A stretch of DNA of 64,000 nt from positions 1,054,001-1,118,000 of the forward strand of contig NZ_FQUP01000001.1 in assembly GCF_900129325.1 (NCBI RefSeq), written 5' to 3'. Position 1 is the first letter of the stretch, and every line of letters starts with the position of its first letter. A program made the position numbers and the translations under genes. Below are positions 19,408 through 28,386 of the stretch, one piece after another. Under the pieces are notes generated by a model that did no database searches, had not been told where the DNA came from, and saw only the letters and a program-made list of their open reading frames with translations. This stretch comes from Kaistia soli DSM 19436 (GTDB taxonomy: Bacteria > Pseudomonadota > Alphaproteobacteria > Rhizobiales > Kaistiaceae).

Positions 19408-20835
19408 ATGACAGCGGATAGCGGATTTCCAGCAAGCGTGGCCTCTGAATTGACCAAGCTCTCCAACCTGACGGCCGACTATCGCGCCCGCGACGCGGCG
19501 CATCACATGCATCCGTTCTCAGACATGAAAGCGCTGAATGCCGAGGGCAGCCGCGTCATCGTGCGCGGCGAAGGCGCATGGATCTGGGATTCGGACGGCA
19601 ACCGCATCCTCGACGGCATGGCCGGGCTGTGGTGCGTCAATATCGGCCATGGCCGCAAGGAGATCGCCGAGGCGATCCAGCGCCAGATGGCCGAGCTCTC
19701 CTACTACAACGCCTTCTTCAAGACGACGCATCCACCGGCGATCGCGCTGGCCGAGACCCTGGCGCGGTTGACGCCGCCGCAATTCAATCACGTCTTCTTC
19801 GTCAATTCGGGCTCGGAGGCGAACGACACGGTCATCCGCATGGTCCGCCACTATTGGGCGACGCGCGGCAAGCCGGAGAAGTCAGTCCTCATCGCCCGCC
19901 ACAATGCCTATCATGGCTCCACCATGGGCGGCGGCAGCCTCGGCGGCATGAAGCCGATCCATGAGCAGGGCGGCCTGCCGATACCGGGCATTCACCATAT
20001 CGCGCAGCCCTACTGGTTCGGCGAAGGCGGCGATACGACGCCGGAGGAATTCGGCATCATTGCCGCGCGGGCGCTGGAAACGGCGATCGAAGAGATCGGC
20101 GAGGACAAGATCGGCGCCTTCGTCGCCGAGCCGATCCAGGGGGCCGGCGGGGTGATCATCCCGCCCTCGACCTATTGGCCCGAGATCGCGCGCATCCTGA
20201 AGGACCGCGACATCCTGCTGGTCGCCGATGAGGTCATCACCGGGTTTGGCCGCACCGGCAACTGGTTCGGCTCCGAGACTTTCGGCATCGAGGCGGACCT
20301 GATGCCGATCGCCAAGGGACTTTCGTCCGGCTATCTGCCGATCGGCGGCGTCATGGTCTCCGACAAGGTCGCCGATGTGATCATCGGCGAGGGTGGCGAT
20401 TTCAATCACGGCTTCACTTATTCCGCCCATCCACTCGCCGCGGCGGCGGCGCTCGAAAATCTCCGCATCATCGAGAACGAAAAGCTCGTCGAGCGCGTGC
20501 GGGACGATATCGGCCCTTATCTGCAGAAGAAGTGGCTGGCGCTGGGCGATCATCCGCTTGTCGGCGAGGCCCGGATGACCGGCCTCATGGGCGCTCTCGA
20601 ACTGGTGCCGAACAAGCCGTCGCGGGCGCTTGCCTTCCCGGATACCGGCAAGGTCGGCACGATCGCGCGCGATTTCTCGTTCCGCAATGGCCTCGTGATG
20701 CGCGCCGTGCGCGATTCGCTCATCCTGTCGCCGCCGCTGACGCTCACACATGAAGAGGCCGATCACCTCATTGCCGTGGCGTCCAAGACCCTCGACGATA
20801 CCCATGCCGAAGTGAAGCGGCTCGGTCTCGCATGA
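19408..20835 (+). CDS. Class III aminotransferase, probable putrescine/diamine transaminase
   Basis: A 475-residue PLP enzyme of the omega-aminotransferase group. The PLP-binding lysine is K303 in MPIAKGLSSG, and D274 in DEVITGFGRTGNWF holds the pyridine nitrogen. NSGSEANDT binds the cofactor phosphate. Members of this group next to polyamine genes (SpuC type) move the amino group of putrescine or a related amine to pyruvate. The stop overlaps the next ATG (ATGA). A start at GTG 19438 is possible, which would remove ten residues. The exact amine is inferred from context. Confidence 0.88.
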   Translation: MTADSGFPASVASELTKLSNLTADYRARDAAHHMHPFSDMKALNAEGSRVIVRGEGAWIWDSDGNRILDGMAGLWCVNIGHGRKEIAEAIQRQMAELSYYNAFFKTTHPPAIALAETLARLTPPQFNHVFFVNSGSEANDTVIRMVRHYWATRGKPEKSVLIARHNAYHGSTMGGGSLGGMKPIHEQGGLPIPGIHHIAQPYWFGEGGDTTPEEFGIIAARALETAIEEIGEDKIGAFVAEPIQGAGGVIIPPSTYWPEIARILKDRDILLVADEVITGFGRTGNWFGSETFGIEADLMPIAKGLSSGYLPIGGVMVSDKVADVIIGEGGDFNHGFTYSAHPLAAAAALENLRIIENEKLVERVRDDIGPYLQKKWLALGDHPLVGEARMTGLMGALELVPNKPSRALAFPDTGKVGTIARDFSFRNGLVMRAVRDSLILSPPLTLTHEEADHLIAVASKTLDDTHAEVKRLGLA

Positions 20836-21305
20836 CGACCACTGTCCGCATCGCGACGCCCGATGAGGTGCCGATCCTCAATGCCATCAGGACCAGCGTC
20901 CGCGAGAATCACATGACGCTGGAGCAGATGGCCGATTACGGCATCACGCCGGAGGTCATCGCCAACCTGCTGCGGACGACCGGTCGCGCCTTCATCGCCA
21001 ATGTCGATGGCGTCGATGCCGGGATCTCGATCGCCGACAGCGCGGAAGGCAATATCTTCGCGATGTTCGTTCTGCCGGACTATGAGGGTCTCGGCCTTGG
21101 ACGGCTGCTCCTCGCTCATGCGGAGGCGTTTCTCCACGCGACCGGCGTCGCTTCGGCCTGGCTGGAAGCCGGCGCCGGCCCCGGCATCCGCGCGCATGGC
21201 TTCTATGCCCATCTCGGCTGGCAGTCTGACGGGTTGATGCCGGACGGGCAGCTTCGCTTCGTCAAGTCGCGCGCAGCACTGACACAGATCGTCGCTGGCG
21301 GATGA
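20832..21305 (+). CDS. GNAT family N-acetyltransferase
   Basis: A 157-residue GNAT-fold enzyme that transfers an acetyl group from acetyl-CoA. The acetyl-CoA loop is visible as YEGLGLGRLLLAHAE, a clear Q/RxxGxG/A variant. The opening VRIATPDEVPILNAIRTSVREN is typical of GNAT proteins. It overlaps both its neighbours by 4 bases, so it belongs to the polyamine operon. It may acetylate a polyamine or an intermediate, but no residue proves this. Confidence 0.82.
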   Translation: MTTTVRIATPDEVPILNAIRTSVRENHMTLEQMADYGITPEVIANLLRTTGRAFIANVDGVDAGISIADSAEGNIFAMFVLPDYEGLGLGRLLLAHAEAFLHATGVASAWLEAGAGPGIRAHGFYAHLGWQSDGLMPDGQLRFVKSRAALTQIVAGG

Positions 21306-22579
21306 CGGCACCGCACACCCCGTCCTGGTATGCTGAGACGGCGGATCCGACTCTGGCCTTTCCGCCGCTCGATGGCGACCGCAAGGCGCATGTCGCCATC
21401 GTCGGGGGCGGCTATACGGGGCTCTCTGCCGCACTCCATCTCGCCGAGGCCGGGATCGAGACGGTGCTTATCGAGGCGAACCGCATCGGCTCCGGCGCCT
21501 CGGGCCGCAATGGCGGCCAGCTTCATACCGGCCAACGCCGCGATCAGGACTGGCTGGAGCGCCATCTCGGACGACCGGCGGCGCATGAACTCTTCAATCT
21601 CGCCGAAGAGGCGAAGGCGCTCGTTCATCACCTCATCGACAAGCATCGCATCGATGCCGAATGGCGGCCGGGGCTTGTCGAGGCGGTGCACAAGCGCCGT
21701 CTCGTGTCCGAAGAGCGCGACTATGTCGACAAGCTGAACGACGACTACGGCTATCCGCATGCGAAATGGATCGAGCCGGACCGCCTCGCGCCGATGATCG
21801 GCACCGACGCCTATTTCGGCGGCCGCTATGACAGCACCGCGGGCCATCTGCATCCGCTGAAATTCGCGCAAGGGCTGGCGCGCGCTGCCGTCGCGGCCGG
21901 CGCCAACCTGCATGAGGACACGCAGGCCATCCGTCTCGACGATGGAATGAAGCCACTGCTCGTGACGTCGCGCGGCTCTGTACGCGCCGACATCGTGGTC
22001 CTTGCCGGCAACGGACTGCTCGACGGCATCGACCAGGAAACCGAGACGCGGTCGATGCCGATCAAGAATTTCATCCTGACCACCGCGCCGATAGGCGCGG
22101 GCATGCCGGGCGGGCTTATTCCCGGCGGCGAAGCCGTCTCGGATTCGCGCTTCGTTGTCTATTACTGGCGGCCGACGATCGACGGCCGGATCCTGTTCGG
22201 CGGCGGCGAAACCTATTCACGACGCGACCCTGCCGACATTTTCGCCTTCGTGCGGCGTCATCTGCTGCGCATCTATCCGCAGCTCGGTGATGTCAGGATC
22301 GATCACGCCTGGGGCGGTACGCTCGCCGTAACGGTCAACCGCCTGCCGTTTCTGCGCCGGCTGAGGCCCGGCGTCTATACAGCATCCGGCTATTCAGGCC
22401 AGGGCGTTGCGCTTGCGCCCTATGGCGGCAAGATCATCGCCGACGCGATCCTTGGCAATCCGGGCCGGCTCGACAGTTTCGCCGCCCTGCCCTGCCCGCG
22501 CTTTCCAGGCGGCAAGCTGCTGCGCTGGCCGGCGCTCGTTGCCGGCATGAGCTGGTACGCGCTGCGCGACCGGATCTGA
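21302..22579 (+). CDS. puuB: FAD-dependent oxidoreductase, gamma-glutamylputrescine oxidase-like (PuuB)
   Basis: A 425-residue flavoenzyme of the DAO/D-amino acid oxidase type. The FAD-binding GGGYTG is at 35-40, followed by the adenine-binding acidic residue in VLIEAN and the motif GSGASGRNGGQLH. The C-terminal part has YSGQGVALAPYGGKIIAD, which contacts the flavin. PuuB oxidises gamma-glutamylputrescine to an aldehyde. Being the last gene of the cluster that starts with a PuuA-like ligase supports that role. No PuuC or PuuD follows, so the remaining steps are elsewhere. Confidence 0.87.
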   Translation: MTAPHTPSWYAETADPTLAFPPLDGDRKAHVAIVGGGYTGLSAALHLAEAGIETVLIEANRIGSGASGRNGGQLHTGQRRDQDWLERHLGRPAAHELFNLAEEAKALVHHLIDKHRIDAEWRPGLVEAVHKRRLVSEERDYVDKLNDDYGYPHAKWIEPDRLAPMIGTDAYFGGRYDSTAGHLHPLKFAQGLARAAVAAGANLHEDTQAIRLDDGMKPLLVTSRGSVRADIVVLAGNGLLDGIDQETETRSMPIKNFILTTAPIGAGMPGGLIPGGEAVSDSRFVVYYWRPTIDGRILFGGGETYSRRDPADIFAFVRRHLLRIYPQLGDVRIDHAWGGTLAVTVNRLPFLRRLRPGVYTASGYSGQGVALAPYGGKIIADAILGNPGRLDSFAALPCPRFPGGKLLRWPALVAGMSWYALRDRI

Positions 22580-22588
22580 GGCGGGTGC

Positions 22589-23968
22589 CTATACCAGCGG
22601 CTTCAATTCCTGGACGACCGTCGGCAGCAGTTCAGAGACATTCGGGTGGATCGGGACAGACCTGGCCAGCACCGTATAGGGCGCCTTGGCATAGATCAGA
22701 TCGAGGATGCCATGCACCACCTCGTCCCCGGTCACGCCCAGAATGGACGCGCCCAGGAACAGCTTGGTCTCGGCATCGACAAGGATCTTGATGAAGCCGG
22801 CGCTGACGCCCTTTTCAGTCGCGCGTGCGACGCGGCTCATCGGCCGCGTGCCGATCAGCGCCGGACGGCCGCTCTTGCGGACCGCCGCTTCGGTCATGCC
22901 GACACGGCCGAGCGGCGGATCGACATAAAGCGCATAGGCCTCGACCCGGTCTGAAACGCGCCGCGGATCATCGTCGAGCAGATTGGCGGCGATGATTTCA
23001 AAGTCGTTGTAGGACGTGTGGGTGAAAGCGCCGCGTCCGTTGCAATCGCCCATCGCCCAGATGCCGGGCACCGAGGTCTCAAGGGCATCGTCGACCTTGA
23101 TGAAGCCCCGCGCGTCCATCTCGACCCCCGCCTTGTCGAGGCCGAGATCATCCGTGTTCGGGCGGCGGCCGACGGCCAGCAGGACATGCGAGGCTTTGAG
23201 CTCGCGATCGCCGGACGTGCAGTCGACGCCGACGATGATATCCGCGCCGTCGGGGCGCAGATGGATGCATTCGGCATCAAGCCGCATGCCGATCCCCTCG
23301 GCCTCGAGAATGTCCTTCACAGCAGCCGAGACATCCTCGTCCTCGCGGCCGATCAGGCGCGACCCCTTCTCGACAATCGTGACTTCGCTGCCGAAGCGGC
23401 GGAACATCTGGCCGAATTCAAGCCCGATATAGCTACCGCCAACGACGACCAGATGGCGCGGCAGCTCCTCCAGCTGGAGGATCGAAGTGTTGGTGAGGAA
23501 ATCCACCGAATCGACGCCGGGCATGTCGGGCACCAGCGCACGACCGCCGGTGTTGATGAAGATGCGCTCAGCCTCGAGCAGTTCGTCGCCGACGCGCACC
23601 GTCCGCGCGCTCTCGAAACGGGCATGGCCCTCGATCAGCGTGCAATTGGCCATGCCGCCGATCCAGGCCGAAAGACTGGCCTGCGACTTTGCGACGACCG
23701 CATCCTTGCGTGCCATCACGGCCTTGAGATCGACGCGGATATCCCCGGTGACCGTGAAGCCGTAGTCGGCGCCGCGCCGCGCGGTGTGGATCGCCTCGGC
23801 GCTGGCGACCAGCGTCTTGGTGGGCGTGCAGCCGGTATTGACGCAGGTGCCGCCGATCAGCTTGCGCTCGATCAGCGCGACACTCATGCCGGCGGCCGAC
23901 AGGCGCCCGGCCAGCGGGATGCCGGCCTGCCCCCCGCCGATGACGATGGCATCGAAACGCCGGGTCAT
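22589..23968 (-). CDS. Class I pyridine nucleotide-disulfide oxidoreductase (mercuric reductase-like)
   Basis: A 459-residue flavoprotein with the redox-active disulfide C42-VNTG-C47 in the first Rossmann domain. The opening FDAIVIGGGQAGIPLAGRLS binds FAD, and a second GGSYIGLEFG binds NAD(P)H. The C-terminus carries HPNVSELLP, matching the HPxxxE catalytic base. It lacks the N-terminal heavy-metal domain and the C-terminal CC pair of true MerA, so mercury reduction is not expected. The substrate is unknown. It convergently faces the puuB gene, and its start overlaps the end of the DUF4126 gene. Confidence 0.85.
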   Translation of the reverse strand: MTRRFDAIVIGGGQAGIPLAGRLSAAGMSVALIERKLIGGTCVNTGCTPTKTLVASAEAIHTARRGADYGFTVTGDIRVDLKAVMARKDAVVAKSQASLSAWIGGMANCTLIEGHARFESARTVRVGDELLEAERIFINTGGRALVPDMPGVDSVDFLTNTSILQLEELPRHLVVVGGSYIGLEFGQMFRRFGSEVTIVEKGSRLIGREDEDVSAAVKDILEAEGIGMRLDAECIHLRPDGADIIVGVDCTSGDRELKASHVLLAVGRRPNTDDLGLDKAGVEMDARGFIKVDDALETSVPGIWAMGDCNGRGAFTHTSYNDFEIIAANLLDDDPRRVSDRVEAYALYVDPPLGRVGMTEAAVRKSGRPALIGTRPMSRVARATEKGVSAGFIKILVDAETKLFLGASILGVTGDEVVHGILDLIYAKAPYTVLARSVPIHPNVSELLPTVVQELKPLV

Positions 23969-24429
23969 GCGACCGCGGAGACGATCAGGAAGGCCGCGAC
24001 GATCGCCACCGCATCCTCGATCAGCGCGGCGGGCAGGTCCTTGCCGAAGGCGCGCGCAAGGCGCCCCCGGACATCCGCCCCGCCGAGCGTGCCGATCACC
24101 GCGCCGATCGCGCCAGCGATGAGCCCGCCCACAAGCATGCCACCTGCCGTCCCGATCACAGCGCCGCAGAATGCGCCACTCACGATCCGCGCGCCGAACT
24201 GCATCGGCACCTTACGGCTCGGCGTCGATGGCAACTGGTCGGTCACGAGCTCGACGAGCGCCAGCAGCGTGAACACGAGCACGGCGATCCAGTGCCCCAT
24301 GAATGCGGCCCACGACCCCGACACCGCGATCCAGCCGAGATAGGCACCCCAACTCACAGCGGCGGGCGCCGTCATCGCGCGCAGCCCAGCGACCACACCT
24401 ATCAGCAATGCAAGCAGGTAAACCGACAT
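23965..24429 (-). CDS. DUF4126 family membrane protein
   Basis: A 154-residue hydrophobic protein with four or more membrane segments and Gly/Ala-rich helices. It is recognised as DUF4126 by LLALLIGVVAGLRAMTAPAAVSWGAYLGW at the start. Its stop overlaps the start of the oxidoreductase gene (ATGA), so both are made from one transcript. The family has no assigned function. It is divergent from the TetR-type regulator. Confidence 0.75.
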   Translation of the reverse strand: MSVYLLALLIGVVAGLRAMTAPAAVSWGAYLGWIAVSGSWAAFMGHWIAVLVFTLLALVELVTDQLPSTPSRKVPMQFGARIVSGAFCGAVIGTAGGMLVGGLIAGAIGAVIGTLGGADVRGRLARAFGKDLPAALIEDAVAIVAAFLIVSAVA

Positions 24430-24516
24430 GGAAGCGCCCCCGTCTTCTCGTTGCGGTAAAGCGAGTGTCCTTCAGACGCGCTGCAATCGCAAGAGGAAGC
24501 TGATCTGGATCAATTA

Positions 24517-24537
24517 AATTCATACGATTGATTGACA
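24517..24537 (+). promoter_or_regulatory. candidate operator and -35 before the exporter operon
   Basis: AATTCAT-ACG-ATTGATT (24517-24533) is an imperfect dyad with 5 of 7 arm positions paired. It overlaps a consensus -35 hexamer TTGACA (24532-24537). No strong -10 follows at 17 bases. Autoregulation by the TetR-type protein encoded next to it is plausible but not shown. Confidence 0.35.
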
Positions 24538-24591
24538 TTGAAGCGCCCTTCGGCCAGTCTGGGCCGCATCAGACAAAGGGAGCCTCGCGTC

Positions 24592-25317
24592 ATGACCGAC
24601 AGCGGAATGCCGGAGGCAGCCGCGAGCGAGCGATCGCGCCATTACCAGCGCGCCCGACAGGACCGTGGCGCCGAGACGCGGCAGCGCCTGATCGCAGCAG
24701 CGCTCGACATCTTCGGCCGTCAGGGCTTCGAGGCCGCTTCGACGCGCGAGATCGCCCGCAGCGCCGGGGCCAATCTGGCCGCGATCGTCTACCACTTCGG
24801 CAGCAAGGAGGGCCTTCACCTTGCGGTCGCCGAGCATGTGACGGGCGAGATCGGCCGGCGCATCGGTGTGACGATCGGCGACGCCTTGCATGCGCTATCG
24901 CAAGGCAATCCAGACAAGATCATGGCAAGACGCCTGCTGCAGCAGATCACGGAGGCGCATCTGGAGGCCATGCTGAGTACCAGGGACGCAGAGAACTGGG
25001 CGCGGTTCGTCGTCCGCGAGCAGATGGAGCCTTCGCCGGTTCTTGACGTCATCGTCGGCTTCATGGCGCCGGTGCACGCTGTGCTCCGCAGGCTTGTCGG
25101 CATCCTCACCGACAGTGATCCCGACAGCGACGAGACAGGCCTCCGGGTCTTTACGCTGATCGGCCAGATGCAGATCTTCCGGGTTGCCCAGCCCCTCGTG
25201 CTGCGCATCATGGGCCGCGACGAAATCGGCCCTGCCGATCGTCACAGCATCATGCGCGTCATCAACGCGAACATCGACCGCATTGTCGGCGTCACGGCCG
25301 AGGCGGCAAAATCATGA
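24592..25317 (+). CDS. TetR family regulator with CecR-type C-terminal domain
   Basis: A 241-residue repressor. The N-terminal helix-turn-helix is at about 29-75 (RLIAAALDIFGRQGFEAASTREIARSAG then YHFGSKEGL). The long C-terminal part matches the CecR (YbiH) ligand domain, known in E. coli to control the ybhGFSR exporter operon. That agrees with its position directly before a HlyD, ATPase and permease. The ATG at 24592 has GGGAG upstream. Its stop overlaps the next start. Confidence 0.87.
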   Translation: MTDSGMPEAAASERSRHYQRARQDRGAETRQRLIAAALDIFGRQGFEAASTREIARSAGANLAAIVYHFGSKEGLHLAVAEHVTGEIGRRIGVTIGDALHALSQGNPDKIMARRLLQQITEAHLEAMLSTRDAENWARFVVREQMEPSPVLDVIVGFMAPVHAVLRRLVGILTDSDPDSDETGLRVFTLIGQMQIFRVAQPLVLRIMGRDEIGPADRHSIMRVINANIDRIVGVTAEAAKS

Positions 25318-26288
25318 TGCGCCGGTTCCTCGTTCGCGGCGCGGCAGCGACGGTCCTGCTCGGCCTCGTCGCGGGCTGCAGCAATGGCGGCGCGGCGCCG
25401 ACCACACAAGGCTATGTCGAGGGCGACTTCGTGCGCATCGGACCTGAGGCGACGGGACGGCTGGTGTCGCTCGCGGTCGAGAAAGGCCATGCGGTCGCCG
25501 CGGGCGCGCCGCTCTTCACGCTGGATGATCGCGACGAACGAGCGGCGCTCTCGGAGGGCGAGGCGGAGCGTGCGGCGGCCGAGGCGAACCTCGCCGACCT
25601 CACCACCGGCAAGCGGCCGGAGGAGATCGCGGTGCTGGAGGCCCAGCTCAACGAAGCCGAAGCGCAGCAGCAGGCGGCCCAAAAGACCTTTACGCGCAAC
25701 CAGGCGCTGGAAACGCGAGCCGTGTCATCGGCTGCCGCGCTCGACCAGGCAAAATCCGATCTCGACGCCGCCAATGCCCGCGTCGACGCGGCGACGCGCA
25801 ATCTCGCCGTCGCCCGGCTGCCGGCGCGAACCGACGTCATCGAGGCCGCCCGTCAGACATTGGCCGCGCGCGAGGCGGCCGTCAGCGCCGCGAAGACGCG
25901 GCTGGCACGGCGGTCCGTCGCCGCGCCCGTCGCTGGCCTGGTCGACGACACGCTTTTTCGCGTCGGCGAGGTTGTTCCGGCCGGCAGCCCCGTCGTTTCG
26001 CTGCTGCCGCCCGAGAACCGCAAGATCGTGTTCTTTCTGCCTGAGCCGCAGCGTGCGGCGGTTCGTCCTGGCGATCGCGTCACGCTCGCCTGCGACGGCT
26101 GTGCTGCCGGCCTTGCCGCGACCGTGTCGCGGATTGCCGCCAGTGCCGAATTCGCGCCGCCGGTGATCTATTCTACCGAGAGCCGGGCCAAGCTGGTCTA
26201 CCGGATCGAGGCGAAACCCGAGGGCGACGCGCTCCTGCTCTCGCCCGGCCAGCCGCTCGATGTCACGCTGGCGGGCCGCGCGCCGTGA
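25314..26288 (+). CDS. HlyD/YbhG-like periplasmic adaptor lipoprotein
   Basis: A 324-residue membrane fusion protein. A lipoprotein signal ends in LVAGC, so it is probably lipid-anchored rather than transmembrane like YbhG. A first biotinyl-lipoyl half (VKGH region near 60) and second half (VAAPVAGLVDDTLFRVGEVV) flank a long coiled-coil hairpin rich in Ala, Glu and Gln (about 75-205). It bridges an inner-membrane ABC exporter to the outer membrane. It overlaps TetR upstream and the ATPase downstream, forming a single operon. Confidence 0.87.
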   Translation: MMRRFLVRGAAATVLLGLVAGCSNGGAAPTTQGYVEGDFVRIGPEATGRLVSLAVEKGHAVAAGAPLFTLDDRDERAALSEGEAERAAAEANLADLTTGKRPEEIAVLEAQLNEAEAQQQAAQKTFTRNQALETRAVSSAAALDQAKSDLDAANARVDAATRNLAVARLPARTDVIEAARQTLAAREAAVSAAKTRLARRSVAAPVAGLVDDTLFRVGEVVPAGSPVVSLLPPENRKIVFFLPEPQRAAVRPGDRVTLACDGCAAGLAATVSRIAASAEFAPPVIYSTESRAKLVYRIEAKPEGDALLLSPGQPLDVTLAGRAP

Positions 26289-27247
26289 CGGACACCCGCG
26301 ACGATACGGTGATCTCGATCGTCGGCCTCACGAAGCGGTTCAACGGTCGCACGGTGGTGGACGATGTCGCGCTCGAGGTACGGCGCGGCGAGATTGTCGG
26401 CTTTCTCGGCCCGAACGGCTCCGGCAAGACGACGACCATCCGCATGATCTGCGGCCTGCTCAAGCCCGATTCCGGCAGCGGAACCTGCCTCGGCCTCGAC
26501 ATCCTCACCCAGTCAACTCTGATCAAGCGCGAAGTCGGCTACATGACGCAGCGCTTTTCCTTCTACGAGGATCTGACGATCCGCGAGAATCTCGACTTCG
26601 TGGCGCGGGTCTATGATCTCGACGACCGGCAGAAGCGCGTCGCCGAAACGATTGCGCGGCTCGGCCTCGAACGACGGCGCGACCAGCTGGCAGGCTCGCT
26701 CTCAGGCGGATGGAAGCAGCGGCTGGCCCTCGCCGCCTCCGTCATGCACCAGCCGAAGCTGCTGTTGCTCGATGAGCCGACCGCCGGGGTCGATCCGCAA
26801 GCACGGCGCGAATTCTGGGACGAAATCCACCGCCTCGCCGCCGAAGGACTGACCGTGCTCGTCTCGACCCATTACATGGACGAGGCCGAGCGCTGCCACC
26901 GGATCGTCTATATCGCCTATGGCCGGATCGTGGCGCGGGGCACCGTCGCCGAGGTCATCGACCGGTCCGGGCTTTCGACGATTGTCGTCTCAGGCGCCAA
27001 TGTGAACCGGATCGCAGCACTGGTGCGTGGCCGCGATGGCGTTGAACAGGTGGCCCCGTTCGGCAACGATCTCCACGTCGTCGGCCCTGACGCCGCGCTG
27101 TTGAAGCAGGCCGTCGATGCGGCTGTGGCGGAAGTCGGTGGCGGCGTGACGGCGGTACCTGGTGCGACCGGGCTTGAGGATGTCTTTATCCGCCTAATGC
27201 AGCAGGCTTCGGTCGAGGATCGTGCGGGCAATGGTAGGAGGCCATGA
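26285..27247 (+). CDS. ABC exporter ATPase (YbhF-like, single domain)
   Basis: A 320-residue ATPase with Walker A GPNGSGKTTT, signature SLSGGWKQRL and Walker B LLLLDEPTAGVDP. The GTG start at 26285 overlaps the adaptor stop. YbhF of E. coli has two ATPase domains in one chain; this protein has one, so it must work as a homodimer. The C-terminal 90 residues (after ARGTVAEVID) form a regulatory extension of the type found in drug-efflux ATPases. The permease starts 4 bases before its end. Confidence 0.9.
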   Translation: MTDTRDDTVISIVGLTKRFNGRTVVDDVALEVRRGEIVGFLGPNGSGKTTTIRMICGLLKPDSGSGTCLGLDILTQSTLIKREVGYMTQRFSFYEDLTIRENLDFVARVYDLDDRQKRVAETIARLGLERRRDQLAGSLSGGWKQRLALAASVMHQPKLLLLDEPTAGVDPQARREFWDEIHRLAAEGLTVLVSTHYMDEAERCHRIVYIAYGRIVARGTVAEVIDRSGLSTIVVSGANVNRIAALVRGRDGVEQVAPFGNDLHVVGPDAALLKQAVDAAVAEVGGGVTAVPGATGLEDVFIRLMQQASVEDRAGNGRRP

Positions 27248-28386
27248 ACGCCACCTCCGCCTTCTCGTTCTCCCGCGTGCTCGCGATGATGATCAAGGAA
27301 TTCATCCAGTTGAAGCGCGACCGGATGACCTTCGCGATGATCCTCGCGATCCCCGTGATGCAGCTGGTGCTGTTCGGCTATGCCATTAACACCGACCCGA
27401 AGCGGTTGCCGACACTTGTCACATCGACCGAGAACGGTCCCGAGGTGCGCGCCGTGATCACCGCGCTGGCCACCTCTCGCTATTTCGCTCTCCAGCCCGG
27501 CTTCGTCAGCGAGGCGGAGGCCAGCCGCGCCCTCGTCGACGGCAGCGCCGCCTATGTGATCTCGATCCCGCCGGGCTTCGGCCGCGATCTCGCACGCGGG
27601 CTCAGGCCTCAACTCCTGATCGAGGCCGATGCGACCGATCCCTCGGCCTCCGCCAACGCGCTGGCCGCCCTCCCGGAGATCCTCGCCTCGGCGCTCTCGA
27701 CCGTGCTGACCGGTCCGCTCGCCGCTGAGGCCGCCAGCGCTTCGCCCGTCGATCTGGTCATCCATCGCCGCTTCAATCCGGAGGGCGTCACCGCCTACAA
27801 CATCGTACCGGGGCTGCTCGGCACCATCCTCACCATGACGACGATCTTGATGACCGCGCTGGCCCTGACACGAGAGCGCGAGCGCGGCACCCTCGAGAAT
27901 CTCATGGCGACGCCAGCGACGCCGCTCGAAATCATGATCGGCAAGATCGTGCCTTATATCGGCATCGGGACGGTGCAGGTCGCGATCATCATCGTCTGCG
28001 CGCGCGTCCTTTTCGCGGTGCCGATGCAGGGATCGCTGATGCTTCTGATCGGCATCACCTTCCTGTTCATCGCGGCCAATGTAACGCTCGGCTACACCTT
28101 CTCGACCATCGCCAAGACGCAGATGCAGGCGATGCAGATGACCTTCTTCTGGTTCCTGCCCTCGATCCTGCTGTCCGGCTTCATGTTTCCCTTCCGCGGC
28201 ATGCCGGATTGGGCGCAGACGCTGGGCGTCGTACTGCCGCTGACGCATTACATCCGCTCCGTCAGGGGAATCATGCTGAAGGGCAGCGGCCCTGCCGATC
28301 TCGTCGGTGAAATCTGGCCTCTGGCCGCCTTCTGGCTGGCGGTCGGGACCATCGCGCTCCTGCGCTATCGCCGGACGCTGGACTGA
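27244..28386 (+). CDS. ABC-2 type exporter permease (YbhS/YhhJ-like)
   Basis: A 380-residue inner-membrane permease with an N-terminal anchor, a large periplasmic loop (about 45-185) and five membrane segments at the C-terminus. The motif TRERERGTLENLMATPATPLEIMIGK is the family coupling helix. E. coli uses two permeases (YbhS and YbhR), but only one is encoded here, so the channel is probably a homodimer. It has AGGAGG just before its start. Its 3' end overlaps the convergent racemase-like gene by 22 bases. Confidence 0.88.
   Translation: MNATSAFSFSRVLAMMIKEFIQLKRDRMTFAMILAIPVMQLVLFGYAINTDPKRLPTLVTSTENGPEVRAVITALATSRYFALQPGFVSEAEASRALVDGSAAYVISIPPGFGRDLARGLRPQLLIEADATDPSASANALAALPEILASALSTVLTGPLAAEAASASPVDLVIHRRFNPEGVTAYNIVPGLLGTILTMTTILMTALALTRERERGTLENLMATPATPLEIMIGKIVPYIGIGTVQVAIIIVCARVLFAVPMQGSLMLLIGITFLFIAANVTLGYTFSTIAKTQMQAMQMTFFWFLPSILLSGFMFPFRGMPDWAQTLGVVLPLTHYIRSVRGIMLKGSGPADLVGEIWPLAAFWLAVGTIALLRYRRTLD

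Noticed and set aside
22589-23968. Mercuric reductase identity for the disulfide oxidoreductase
   Set aside because: The metal-binding N-terminal domain and the C-terminal cysteine pair are missing, and no mer genes are near.
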